Source: a virus. From it: DNA of 30,731 bases. The stretch lies in the IMG/VR virus record IMGVR_UViG_3300015261_000015, positions 1-30,731 of that record; one strand, written 5' to 3'. How positions within the stretch are numbered: the first letter of the stretch is position 1; each line of letters begins with the position of its first letter. Positions 22,353 to 30,514 of this stretch are shown in pieces. The notes under the pieces are model-generated. The model ran no database searches. It was not told the origin of the DNA and worked only from the letters and a program-made list of their open reading frames with translations. A program made the translations under genes and the position numbers.

Positions 22353-22720
22353 ACCATGAACAGCTTGACCACGATTATCGCAGCAGCATGCAACGTGTCG
22401 CATTCGCCTACCTGCAACGGCACGAAGCGCAGCACCTGGTGGACTCTGACCTGCTGTACGAAAACTGCGTTCGGCATATGACCACTGCAATGGAAGTACC
22501 GGTGTTCATGGCACAGCAGCTGGTGCACAACGCCTGGACGGAATTGCAGGTCATCAACCAACGCAAGTGGATCGGCGTGGACTGGGGCTCCAGCCCTGGC
22601 AGCACCGTCGTCCATTTGATCGACACCCGGGCGGACCTTCGCTACCCGGTCCCGGCAAGGCTGCTACCACAGACGATGCTGGCCCAGCGCGATGCCGCGC
22701 TGAAACAACAACCTCAGTAA
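22349..22720 (+). CDS. Hypothetical early phage protein
   Basis: A 123-residue soluble protein not recognised. It overlaps the Ogr stop by ATGA. It has a helical N-terminal half (about residues 1-70, rich in Gln and His) and a C-terminal segment WIGVDWGSSPGSTVVHLIDTRADLRYP. The DWGSSPGSTV run resembles a phosphate-binding turn of the actin/RNase H type only superficially. The coupled start and consistent codon use make it a real gene. Confidence 0.7.
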   Translation: MNHEQLDHDYRSSMQRVAFAYLQRHEAQHLVDSDLLYENCVRHMTTAMEVPVFMAQQLVHNAWTELQVINQRKWIGVDWGSSPGSTVVHLIDTRADLRYPVPARLLPQTMLAQRDAALKQQPQ

Positions 22721-22795
22721 CCCCCTTATAAACAACCCGCCCTACCCCGCTTCCCGTGGGTTTGGGTGAGCTTTGCCCGAAATCCGAGGTGGACC

Positions 22796-23029
22796 ATGGA
22801 AATCGACGTCGCCATCACCGCAAAACTGCCCCGCGAAGAGGCCGAAGCGCTGCTCCAAGCGCTACGGAACCAGTACGCCCAGCAGTTTAACGAGCATTGG
22901 TACGACGACCGCTTTCGCATGATCCCCGAGGGTTTACGGCATGGCTCGTTGCTCGCGGCCTTCCCGGTAATGGCCGCGCAAAAACGCCTGATTGGCGCCC
23001 TTAAACACAGTCTCGGCGAAGTGAAATAA
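22796..23029 (+). CDS. Small hypothetical protein upstream of replication gene
   Basis: A 77-residue protein starting MEIDVAITAKLPREEAEALLQALRNQYAQQF. I chose the ATG at 22796 for its GAGGTGG ribosome site. The frame opens 10 codons earlier without one. It sits 6 bases before the primase/helicase gene and may be a replication accessory protein, but nothing in the sequence proves this. Confidence 0.65.
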   Translation: MEIDVAITAKLPREEAEALLQALRNQYAQQFNEHWYDDRFRMIPEGLRHGSLLAAFPVMAAQKRLIGALKHSLGEVK

Positions 23030-23035
23030 GCCCCG

Positions 23036-25888
23036 ATGAATAAGCGACTCGTTACCTCACATGGCGCAAAGGCTTTTGTACGTGAGCCCATGGAGCACAA
23101 GCTGCGCGCCGACGTGCTTCAGCGCCTTGAGTCAGATTACGGCCTGCAACATATGGTCGGCACGCATTACATGCGTAAGGGTACCTGCCCTCAGTGCAAT
23201 CAGAAGCGCCTGTTCTCTCGCCACGATGAACCGTGGTTTATCCGCTGCGGCCGCGAGGAAAAGTGCCGATACCAGGCCCCAGTAAAAGAGCTGTACCCGG
23301 ACCTGTTTGACGATTGGAGCAAGCGTGCGCCAGCCACCAATGACCAGCCAACCGCCACTGCAAAGGCGTATCTGGCCTTTGCTCGCGGCTTCCGTCTTGA
23401 ACTGATTGAAGGCTGGTACACCCAGGAAAGTTATTTTGACCGCGACCTAAATATCGGCTCGGCCACGGTTCGGTTCCCTCTCGAACATGGCGGTTATTGG
23501 GAACGCCTGATTGACCAGCCCTCGCGCTTTGGTAAGAAGAAAGCCCGCTTCCAACCCAAGCAAAGCTACAAGGGCTACTGGTGGTGCCCACCATGTGTTG
23601 ATGTCCTTCAGGTTGATGAACTGTGGATTGTCGAAGGCATTTTCGACGCCATAGCGCTCATCCATAACGGCATTTCTGCGGTCGCCGCGCTGTCCTCGAA
23701 TGCATTCCCTGAAGAATCGCTCAAGACATTGATCGCGGACTGTGAAGGAAAGCTGCCCAAGTTGGTTTGGGCATTGGACAACGAGCCTGGCGCGCAAAAG
23801 TACACCCGCTCATGGGTCAAGCAAGCCCGGGAGTTGGGCTTTGTTTGCGAGGCCGCCCAGATCCCGCAGCCCGACAACCGCAAGGTTGATTGGAACGACC
23901 TGCATCAGCGCTGGGCATTTTTGGACGATGACGAGGCACGAGCGCAGCGGATCGAAAAAGACCTCAAAGAAGCCAGGCACCACGGCGCATTGCTGATTGC
24001 CGAAAGCGCCAGCGACAAAGCCCTGCTCATGTACCAGTGGCGCGAGCGGGAAGAGTTCCATTTCTGTTTCGACTCGCGCTTGTACTGGTGGAAGTTGGAC
24101 ATATCCAAATTCAACAGTGCCAAACAGGCACTCGATGACAGCGACAAGCAGGAAGACCAACTGCTCAACGAAAAGGCCATCCGCGAAAAGGCGCTGCGCA
24201 TGTCCGGCTGCGTGGTCGAGATCGCGAATTGCTATCCCAAGGCACTGTATTTCCAGCGCAACGAGATCACCGACGAATCCTGGTATTTCTTCCGCGTCGA
24301 TTTCCCGCACGACGGCGGTTCAGTGAAAAACACCTTCACCGGCGGACAAGTCGCTGCTGCCAGTGAATTCAAGAAAAGGCTTCTTGGCATGGGTGCCGGG
24401 GCAGTGTTCACCGGCAGCGGACAGCAGTTGGACAAAATAATGAAAGACCAACTGTTCGGTATTAAAACCGTCCAGACCATCGACTACGTCGGTTACAGCC
24501 GGGAGTACGGCTGCTACGTGTTCAACGACGTGGCCGTTCGTGAAGGGCAACTGATCAAAATCAACGAGGAAGAGTTCTTCGAAATGGGCAAGCTGAAACT
24601 CAAAAGCTTGCAAAAAGGCGTCAAGATCCAGTTGACCAAGGATGCCAAAAACTACGACCCGCGCTGGCTGGATCTGCTCTGGCAATGCTTTGGTACCCAG
24701 GGAATCGTCGCCCTCACGTTTTGGTTCGGCTCGCTGTTCGCCGAACAAATCCGTCATCGTTACCAGTCGTTCCCGTTTCTTGAGGCTACCGGTGAAGCCG
24801 GCGCCGGCAAGACGACCTTGCTGACGTTGTTATGGAAGCTACTCGGACGTGATGGGTATGAGGGCTTTGACCCTTCCAAATCCACCAAGGCCGGGCGCAG
24901 CCGTTTGATGGGCCAGGTGTCTGGCATGCCTATCGTGCTGCTGGAATCCGACCGAAGCGGCGAAGACAAGGCGCACGCCAAAACTTTCGAATGGGACGAA
25001 CTGAAGGACTATTACGGCGGCGGCACCCTGGCGACCAAAGGGGTTAAAACCGCCGGCAACGAGACATATGAGCCACCCTTTCGGGGAACGATCGCCATCA
25101 GCCAGAACGCGCCGGTAGTGGCCTCCGAAGCGATCATGACCCGGATCGTCAAACTGCACTTCGTGCGGCCGAACGTAACCCCGGAGAGCCGCGCTGCTGC
25201 AGACTTACTAAACGCCTTGGAAGGCGCGACGCTGAGCAACTTCGTATTGCAGGCCGTGCGCAAAGAAGCCGAGGTCATGGATCTGTTTGCACAGCGCCTG
25301 CCCGGCTACGAAGCGAAACTGCGCTGCCTGCACTCGCACTGCTTCGCTTGCGATACCCCTTTCAAAGATGAGCAAAGCGACTGTGCCCATTGCGGCAACA
25401 AGCTACGCGGTTACATCCGTGTCGAGCGTATCAACAAGAACCACGCTCAATTGCTCGCGTTACTCGACTGCCTGCGGATGGTGGTTTCGCTCACCGATCC
25501 TCAGGTCAGCAACACCCGCACCCAGATCATTCGCATGGCGATAGAGCGCCAGGCCTCCATCAGTTCCGATCATCCGGTCGTGGCCGAATTCTGGGAGGTG
25601 TACGAATACCTGGAAGGCCTCGACGCAGATGGGCCTGTGGTCAACCACAGCAAGAAAGACAACATCATCGCCATCAACCTCAACGACTTCGTGAAGTGCG
25701 CCGCCGAGCATCGCCAAAAAATTGCCGATGTCAGCGAGCTGCGCGAACGGCTGAAGGACTCCCGCTCTCGGAAGCTGCTCGACATCAACAAGGCGACGGA
25801 CAGCGCGGTACGGGCTTACCAGGCCCAGCACAGCAACGCGGTCATCACCAAGCAACCCATCGTGAAGTGCTGGCACTTCCAGGCCTGA
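23036..25888 (+). CDS. Toprim primase / SF3-like helicase replication protein
   Basis: A 950-residue replication protein. The N-terminal zinc finger has Cys51, Cys54, Cys71 and Cys77. A toprim-type core follows with ELWIVEGIFDAIAL (Glu200-Gly201) and KLVWALDNEPG (Asp248), then DWNDL (285-289). The C-terminal half has a Walker A GEAGAGKTT (586-594), a Walker B-like PIVLLESD (632-639), GTIAISQNAPV and a possible arginine finger in MTRIVKL. A second zinc motif CFAC...CAHC lies at residues 769-786. It would prime and unwind DNA at the phage origin. It takes the place of the rolling-circle gpA expected from P2 and gives this prophage a mosaic replication module. No separate origin was recognised. 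Confidence 0.88.
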   Translation: MNKRLVTSHGAKAFVREPMEHKLRADVLQRLESDYGLQHMVGTHYMRKGTCPQCNQKRLFSRHDEPWFIRCGREEKCRYQAPVKELYPDLFDDWSKRAPATNDQPTATAKAYLAFARGFRLELIEGWYTQESYFDRDLNIGSATVRFPLEHGGYWERLIDQPSRFGKKKARFQPKQSYKGYWWCPPCVDVLQVDELWIVEGIFDAIALIHNGISAVAALSSNAFPEESLKTLIADCEGKLPKLVWALDNEPGAQKYTRSWVKQARELGFVCEAAQIPQPDNRKVDWNDLHQRWAFLDDDEARAQRIEKDLKEARHHGALLIAESASDKALLMYQWREREEFHFCFDSRLYWWKLDISKFNSAKQALDDSDKQEDQLLNEKAIREKALRMSGCVVEIANCYPKALYFQRNEITDESWYFFRVDFPHDGGSVKNTFTGGQVAAASEFKKRLLGMGAGAVFTGSGQQLDKIMKDQLFGIKTVQTIDYVGYSREYGCYVFNDVAVREGQLIKINEEEFFEMGKLKLKSLQKGVKIQLTKDAKNYDPRWLDLLWQCFGTQGIVALTFWFGSLFAEQIRHRYQSFPFLEATGEAGAGKTTLLTLLWKLLGRDGYEGFDPSKSTKAGRSRLMGQVSGMPIVLLESDRSGEDKAHAKTFEWDELKDYYGGGTLATKGVKTAGNETYEPPFRGTIAISQNAPVVASEAIMTRIVKLHFVRPNVTPESRAAADLLNALEGATLSNFVLQAVRKEAEVMDLFAQRLPGYEAKLRCLHSHCFACDTPFKDEQSDCAHCGNKLRGYIRVERINKNHAQLLALLDCLRMVVSLTDPQVSNTRTQIIRMAIERQASISSDHPVVAEFWEVYEYLEGLDADGPVVNHSKKDNIIAINLNDFVKCAAEHRQKIADVSELRERLKDSRSRKLLDINKATDSAVRAYQAQHSNAVITKQPIVKCWHFQA

Positions 25889-25909
25889 CCAATCGACAAC
25901 AACACACAC

Positions 25910-25927
25910 CAGGCGCGGCAACGCCTG
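25910..25927 (+). other. Intercistronic hairpin after the replication gene
   Basis: CAGGCG and CGCCTG with loop CGGCAA, 20 bases before the ATG-proximal ribosome site of the next gene. No T tract. The same loop sequence appears in the hairpin at 26495-26524. Confidence 0.45.
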
Positions 25928-25946
25928 CCACTCATGGAGAAGCACC

Positions 25947-26285
25947 ATGCACAACGAAACGCTCAAAGATGCCTTTGACGAGTTGTTCCAGTACCAGGCC
26001 GAGCGTCCCGTCATCCGCAAAGCCGGCGTCGAGGCGCTGGTTCGCTTGCTGCCAGTCGCCCAGCGCGACACCGGGCAAAGCAGGGTCATCGGCCGCTTCC
26101 TGCTCGGTTTGTACAACGGCCCAGCACATCCATTTGACCTGACCGAGCTGCGCCGTCTAGACGCGGGACTGTTCGACGACTGTATTGCCGTCCTTCGACT
26201 GGATAACAGCCCCGAGCAAGAGGTTCACACCTACTTCCCAGACGGCGATGCGATCTGGCAGGAACTCCGTAGGGCCTGGGCATGA
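25947..26285 (+). CDS. Conserved phage protein (DUF7673-like)
   Basis: A 112-residue soluble protein. The central part LGLYNGPAHPFDLTELRRLDAGLFDDCIAVLRLD is a recurring pattern in Pseudomonas phage small proteins, probably the family named DUF7673. That name is from memory and not certain. A GGAG site precedes the start. The stop overlaps the next gene by ATGA. Function unknown. Confidence 0.7.
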   Translation: MHNETLKDAFDELFQYQAERPVIRKAGVEALVRLLPVAQRDTGQSRVIGRFLLGLYNGPAHPFDLTELRRLDAGLFDDCIAVLRLDNSPEQEVHTYFPDGDAIWQELRRAWA

Positions 26286-26488
26286 AGTGGGCAGTGAAAC
26301 GCAACAGAGACGGGCAAGTGCAGCAGAACTGCTGGATCACCGACAGCGGTTACACCGTGGCCGAATGTCGGTTGCCTGAAGCTCGGTACCCCATCACTCG
26401 CCCAAGCGCCGACCTGCCTTTCGCTTATGCGAAGGACCGGGACGAAGTCGTAGCGATCATCAAGCAAGACCAGGCCAGAACGGCCTGA
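26282..26488 (+). CDS. Small hypothetical protein
   Basis: A 68-residue basic/mixed protein MKWAVKRNRDGQVQQNCWITDSGYTVAECRLPEARYPITRP..., not recognised. It has a WxV...DGxV..N.WI..SGYTV layout that suggests a small beta fold. It is translationally coupled to the preceding gene and followed by a strong hairpin. Confidence 0.65.
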   Translation: MKWAVKRNRDGQVQQNCWITDSGYTVAECRLPEARYPITRPSADLPFAYAKDRDEVVAIIKQDQARTA

Positions 26489-26494
26489 AAAGAC

Positions 26495-26524
26495 GGTGTC
26501 GAGGAGCGGCAACTCCCCGACACC
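26495..26524 (+). other. Strong intercistronic hairpin with CGGCAA loop
   Basis: GGTGTCG and CGACACC pair over 7 bp, then after one A-C mismatch GGAG pairs with CTCC around loop CGGCAA. It lies between the stop at 26488 and the ribosome site of the gene at 26548. No U tract follows. It is likely an mRNA processing or stability element. Confidence 0.6.
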
Positions 26525-26547
26525 TACCACCACCAAGGAGCAGCACC

Positions 26548-26817
26548 ATGCAAGCACAGAACCCAGGCAGCAGCGCCGTAGAGGCTAGCACGAACCCTTT
26601 GAAAGTCGGCGACGATGTTTCCTTTGTTGTCGCCAGGACCATGGCGCGCAGTGTCGAATTCAGCGTGCGCAAGGGCACCATCATGGCGATTGAAGACCAG
26701 GTCGCGCTGGTGGAATCACGCCACGGCCGGAGTTTGCAACCACTGAACAAGCTCAGCTGTGAAGGCGAACCCAATGCACTCACCAAAGCCTTGTTGGGAG
26801 GGCGCGACGATGCTTAA
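26548..26817 (+). CDS. Small hypothetical protein before methyltransferase
   Basis: An 89-residue protein with a beta-rich central part (VGDDVSFVVARTM, FSVRKGTIMAIEDQVALVESRHGRSLQPLNKL) that resembles a small SH3-like barrel. An AAGGAG site precedes the ATG. Its last codons overlap the methyltransferase start by 8 bases. Not otherwise recognised. Confidence 0.65.
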   Translation: MQAQNPGSSAVEASTNPLKVGDDVSFVVARTMARSVEFSVRKGTIMAIEDQVALVESRHGRSLQPLNKLSCEGEPNALTKALLGGRDDA

Positions 26818-28801
26818 GCGCACCTTCACCCATTTCCACCTCTGCTGCGGCCTCGGCAGCGGTGCCGCTGGCTTCAGCGACTCCAAGCCCACCCTTGGCC
26901 CAGTCCAAGCCGAATGGCGCTGCCTGGGAGGCGTTGACGTTGATCCGGCCGGCTTGCGGGACTTCCAGATGATGACCGGTGTGCCTGGCACTCTGATGGA
27001 TCTGTTCACCCGCGAGCAATACACCGCATTCCACGGCCAGCAACCGCCTGCCGGCTGGAAGGAAGCAACCGCCGAGGATCTGCGCCGCGCCGCCGGCAAC
27101 GAAAATCCGGACGCGGTGTTCATCAGCAGCCCATGCAAGGGCGCTTCGGGCCTGTTGTCCGAGACAATGAGTCAGACGCCGAAATACCGGGCACTCAACG
27201 AGCTTACGTTGCGCTGTGTTTGGCTGATGTGTGAAGCCTGGAAGCACAAACCGGTGAAGTTGATCGTGTTCGAAAACGTGCCACGCCTGGCAACCCGTGG
27301 CCGTTACCTTCTGGACCAGATCACCAAGCTGCTCCGTCATTACGGCTACGCGGTGGCGGAAACTACCCACGACTGTGGCGAAATTGGCGGGCTGGCCCAG
27401 AGCCGCAAGCGTTTCTTGCTGGTGGCCAGGCATGTCGAGCAGGTTCCTGCATTCTTGTATGAGCCTGAAAAGCGCAGCCTTCGCGCCGTCGGTGACGTGC
27501 TGAGCCGCATGCCGCTGGCCGGCGATATCGATCAGGCGGGGCCAATGCACCGGGTGCCGGCATTGCAGTGGAAAACTTGGGTTCGCCTGGCCCTGGTGGA
27601 GGCTGGGAAGGACTGGCGTAGCCTGAGTCGGTTTGCGATCGAGGACGGATATCTGCGCGACTTTGTGATCGTGCCGGAGTACCGCGCTGGTTATCTCGGG
27701 GTGCATGAATGGCAGAATACCGCCGGGACTGTCGCTGGCCGGTCGAGCCCTACCAATGGAAAGTTCTCAGTAGCAGACCCACGACCGGCGAACAAATTCG
27801 AGTACACCCAATACGGTGTGCTGCCCTACGACCGTCACTGTGGCGTTGTCACAGGCCAACGAAGCCCAGGGCAAGGTACGTTCAGCGTTGCCGACCCGCG
27901 TATGAGCGGCGAGCGGCACAACAACGTGTTCCGCGTGGTTCACAACGACCAGGCTGCCGGCACGGTCACTGCTGGACACGGGCCAAGTTCTGGAGGCCAG
28001 GCCGTGGCTGACCCTCGGCAACCTTCCAAGGGCTTCGGCAAGTACCTAGTAACCGACTACAGCAAGCCGGCCGGTACCGTCATCGCCGGCAGCACCACCG
28101 GGCAAGGCGCTTTTGCCGTGGCGGACCCTGCCTATAAGAACTGGCATTCAGGGGCCAGCACCCAAAAGTTGCGCATCACCCCCTGGGAGGGCAACGCCAG
28201 GACAGTGACTGGCTCACAACAGGTTGCCAGCGGAGCCCTATCGATTGCAGATCCACGCCCGGGCATGTTCCGCACCAAGGGCGATGCCTACCTGACCGGC
28301 GGTCATTACGGGGTGGTCCACTGGAATGATCCGGCAGGCGCTGTTTCTGCCAGCGCCTGCCATGACAACGGTCGGTGGTCGGTTGCGGACCAGCGCATGC
28401 CGGCGCCCAACGACAGGCTGACCTGCATGATCACCAGCCTCGACGGCACCTGGCACCGCCCCTTCACCACGCTGGAGCTGGCCGCGCTGCAATCGCTGTT
28501 TGATCCGGAGGACCATTGGTCAACCGATCCGCAGACCGCGCATGAAATCCAACGGATGCAGCGTGTTCGCAAGATCGAGCAGGCGCGGTTCTTTCAACTG
28601 GATGGCATCAACGACGGACTCCACCGGGAGCGCATCGGTAACGCGGTCCCACGGGCGGCAGCGAAGGCGATGGCCGATGTGTTCGGCATGACGCTGCTGC
28701 TCTCCGAGGCTGGCGAAACGTTCATGTTGAGCAATGTGTCGATTTGGGTGCGGCCGGTGGCGGTTGCGTTGAGTGTGGCTCAGGCGGAGGCCAGTGTATG
28801 A
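26810..28801 (+). CDS. Orphan C5-cytosine DNA methyltransferase with internal repeats
   Basis: A 663-residue C5-cytosine methyltransferase. Motif I is HLCCGLGSGAAGF (residues 10-22). The catalytic Cys109 is in SSPCKG (motif IV). ENV is at 155-157 (motif VI), QSRKR at 197-201 (motif VIII), and RIGNAVP at 608-614 (motif X). The target-recognition region is unusually long and is made of six 38-46 residue repeats (see 27719-28396). No restriction enzyme is encoded nearby, so it is probably an orphan enzyme protecting phage DNA from host nucleases or marking DNA for replication or regulation. The start at 26810 has a GGGAGG site. The frame opens further upstream inside the previous gene. Confidence 0.9.
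   Translation: MLKRTFTHFHLCCGLGSGAAGFSDSKPTLGPVQAEWRCLGGVDVDPAGLRDFQMMTGVPGTLMDLFTREQYTAFHGQQPPAGWKEATAEDLRRAAGNENPDAVFISSPCKGASGLLSETMSQTPKYRALNELTLRCVWLMCEAWKHKPVKLIVFENVPRLATRGRYLLDQITKLLRHYGYAVAETTHDCGEIGGLAQSRKRFLLVARHVEQVPAFLYEPEKRSLRAVGDVLSRMPLAGDIDQAGPMHRVPALQWKTWVRLALVEAGKDWRSLSRFAIEDGYLRDFVIVPEYRAGYLGVHEWQNTAGTVAGRSSPTNGKFSVADPRPANKFEYTQYGVLPYDRHCGVVTGQRSPGQGTFSVADPRMSGERHNNVFRVVHNDQAAGTVTAGHGPSSGGQAVADPRQPSKGFGKYLVTDYSKPAGTVIAGSTTGQGAFAVADPAYKNWHSGASTQKLRITPWEGNARTVTGSQQVASGALSIADPRPGMFRTKGDAYLTGGHYGVVHWNDPAGAVSASACHDNGRWSVADQRMPAPNDRLTCMITSLDGTWHRPFTTLELAALQSLFDPEDHWSTDPQTAHEIQRMQRVRKIEQARFFQLDGINDGLHRERIGNAVPRAAAKAMADVFGMTLLLSEAGETFMLSNVSIWVRPVAVALSVAQAEASV
27719..28396 (+). repeat. 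Six-unit protein repeat within the methyltransferase
   Basis: Units end in VADPR (residues 321, 360, 399), VADPA (437), IADPR (479) and VADQR (525). Each is preceded by a G[TVA]V[TSI]-type strand such as TAGTVAG, CGVVTG, AAGTVTAG, PAGTVIAG, ARTVTG and PAGAVSA. Spacing is 38-46 residues. The DNA has diverged, so the repeat is old or under selection, not a recent tandem slip. Confidence 0.8.
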
Positions 28802-29049
28802 GCGTTTTTCTTCTGCTCTACCTGTGTGCGGACGCAACCCGAACGGATTGCCAGGTGCTACCAGCTCAACGCTGGGTCGGGCCAGACGCTTATGAGCAAT
28901 GCCTCGGCGCGGTGCCAGGGCTTACCCAAGCGTTGAGCGCACCGAACCGTGAACGACATCGTTTTGTTTGCGAGATCCAAACCGACAGCGCACAACCTGC
29001 AGGAAGTGCCGCCCGGCCGACATTCATTCATCAATCGTTTCGGATATGA
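28798..29049 (+). CDS. Small cysteine-containing hypothetical protein
   Basis: An 83-residue protein starting MSVFLLLYLCADATRTDCQVLPAQRW, with four cysteines (LYLC, TDC, EQC, FVC). The first 12 residues are hydrophobic but no clear cleavage site or long membrane span is seen. It overlaps the methyltransferase stop as ATGA. Not recognised; a small early-operon protein. Confidence 0.6.
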   Translation: MSVFLLLYLCADATRTDCQVLPAQRWVGPDAYEQCLGAVPGLTQALSAPNRERHRFVCEIQTDSAQPAGSAARPTFIHQSFRI

Positions 29050-29057
29050 GGGACATC

Positions 29058-29333
29058 ATGAACACAGCTTTTATCCTGATGGCCCAGTACGACGGCCAGG
29101 CGATTATTTCGCTGGAGCAGGTTTGCCGGGACTACTTCACGCACCTGACGCCTGACATGTTCCAACGCAAGGTAATGAGCGGGCAAATCAAGATTCCCAT
29201 CACCCGCTTGGAACGCAGCCAGAAGTCGGCCAAGGGGATTCATATCACCGACCTGGCTGCTTACCTCGATCTACAGCGCGCAGCCGCGGTTAAAGAGAAC
29301 AGCCAGCTCAACGGGTTAAAACACGCCTTTTAA
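29058..29333 (+). CDS. Pyocin activator PrtN-family protein
   Basis: A 91-residue PrtN-family protein: MNTAFILMAQYDGQAIISLEQVCRDYFTHLTPDMFQRKVMSGQIKIPI and SQKSAKGIHITDLAAYLD. In P. aeruginosa PrtN activates pyocin genes after DNA damage. Prophage homologues are often placed beside integrases. Here it is the last rightward gene and overlaps the integrase 3' end tail to tail by 26 bp. Possible roles are activator of phage genes or recombination directionality factor, since the fold resembles winged-helix excisionases. I prefer the ATG at 29058 with GAGGGA upstream. Confidence 0.85.
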   Translation: MNTAFILMAQYDGQAIISLEQVCRDYFTHLTPDMFQRKVMSGQIKIPITRLERSQKSAKGIHITDLAAYLDLQRAAAVKENSQLNGLKHAF

Positions 29334-30459
29334 GCCACTTCATTGATGCGGCGCCCAGTTGGACGGGCGCCCTCAATATCTCTTCGTACCATTCCCACTT
29401 CACATATCGATCACCCTTGCCACGTAGGTGGGTGTAGCGTCTTAGCGAATTCCAGTCCCGGTGGCCCGAAACGCTCGCCACTCGGGGGATATCCCAGTCC
29501 ATTTCGAACAAACGGCTTACACCTTCGTGCCGGAGGTCATGAAAGTGCAGATCCTTGATTTCCAGGAATTTGCAGGCTTTCGCCCATGAGGTGGAAATTG
29601 ATTCAGGGCTGTAGGGGAAGATATCTTCGCCGGCGCGGGGCATGGACTGGAGGATCTTCCAGGCCTCGTCGGGCAGGTAGCACCACACGTCGTTTCCGAT
29701 CTTCTGGCCTGGGTTCTTCATGTCGCGTACCAGCACCCGCTGGCCGGGCTCGTCGAGATCGTCCCAGCGAATCCGGGTGATTTCGTCGAGACGGCGTGTC
29801 GAGAACAGGGCGAAGCCCACCACTTTCATCATGTTGATGATGCTTCGACGCCGGGCCTGCATGTCCTGGTAATGCTTCATTAGCTTGCCCAGTTCGTCCA
29901 GCGTAGGGCGCCGGTCACGCTCGCGGCTCTTCAGGTTGTAACCGAGCTTGCGCAGTACGCGCCGTGCGCCACCCATCGCCATGGGGTCAAGCTGGTATCC
30001 CCATGCGTCCTTGCCGATGGAAAGCACAGCGCCGAGGTGCGCCAGGTCGTTGCCAGCGGTCTGCGCCTGGACGCCCCCACCCTCGGGACTCATCCGCCAA
30101 AGCGCGTAATCGACCAGGCATTGGGTATTGATCTGAGTATCAGCCAGCTTACCCATGTACGTTTCGCCGATGGCCGTCAGGGTTGCGCGTTTGGTTTTGC
30201 CCAGCGGCCGGGCTTTCTCAACCTCGATAAGGTACTGGTCAATCATGTCTTTGAGCGTGACGCCTATGCGGCTCGCCCGCTCGATCGCACCAGGCTCATC
30301 CAGTTCGGATTCACGCTTCCGTGCCCAAGCCTGCGCCGCCTGTTTTCGGGCGAAGGTCTGGCTCTCTTGATAGACTTGCACTCCGTCGCGCTTGATGCGG
30401 ATCTGAGCCGTGTAGCTAACAGACCCATCCGCCAGTTTTCTTGCCCTGATAGTCGCCAT
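29308..30459 (-). CDS. int: Tyrosine integrase, dusA-associated type
   Basis: A 383-residue phage tyrosine recombinase. Expected catalytic residues are Arg223 (STRRLDEI), Lys248, His307 and Arg310 (HDLRH), His333 (SGHRDW) and Tyr342 (RRYTHL). The N-terminal arm-binding domain spans roughly residues 1-65. I use the ATG at 30459. The longer frame begins inside the repeated GTGGTAC motifs. It inserts and excises the prophage at the dusA 5' end, about 100 bases from its start codon, the typical setting of dusA-associated integrases. Confidence 0.93.
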   Translation of the reverse strand: MATIRARKLADGSVSYTAQIRIKRDGVQVYQESQTFARKQAAQAWARKRESELDEPGAIERASRIGVTLKDMIDQYLIEVEKARPLGKTKRATLTAIGETYMGKLADTQINTQCLVDYALWRMSPEGGGVQAQTAGNDLAHLGAVLSIGKDAWGYQLDPMAMGGARRVLRKLGYNLKSRERDRRPTLDELGKLMKHYQDMQARRRSIINMMKVVGFALFSTRRLDEITRIRWDDLDEPGQRVLVRDMKNPGQKIGNDVWCYLPDEAWKILQSMPRAGEDIFPYSPESISTSWAKACKFLEIKDLHFHDLRHEGVSRLFEMDWDIPRVASVSGHRDWNSLRRYTHLRGKGDRYVKWEWYEEILRAPVQLGAASMKWLKRRVLTR

Positions 30460-30466
30460 GTCAAAA

Positions 30467-30504
30467 GTGGTACGCGTCAGTTTTTGAGTGGTACATCGTA
30501 CCAC
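30467..30504. promoter_or_regulatory. GTGGTAC iterons upstream of integrase
   Basis: GTGGTAC at 30467-30473 and 30488-30494 (21 bp apart, two helical turns), with an inverted copy GTACCAC at 30498-30504. The last two form a perfect 7-bp palindrome with a 3-base centre. Likely integrase arm sites or a binding site for the integrase regulator or excisionase. Confidence 0.55.
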
Positions 30505-30514
30505 CGAGCCCTAA

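Noticed and set aside
22580-22640. DWGSSPGSTV as an actin-like or RNase H-like phosphate loop
   Set aside because: The protein is too small and lacks the other motifs of that fold.
26810-28801. Restriction-modification system
   Set aside because: Only the methyltransferase is present; neighbours are small proteins without nuclease motifs.
28949-29155. 68-codon plus-strand open frame between the methyltransferase region and PrtN
   Set aside because: Overlaps both the coupled 83-residue gene and the PrtN-like gene out of frame; no sign of conservation.
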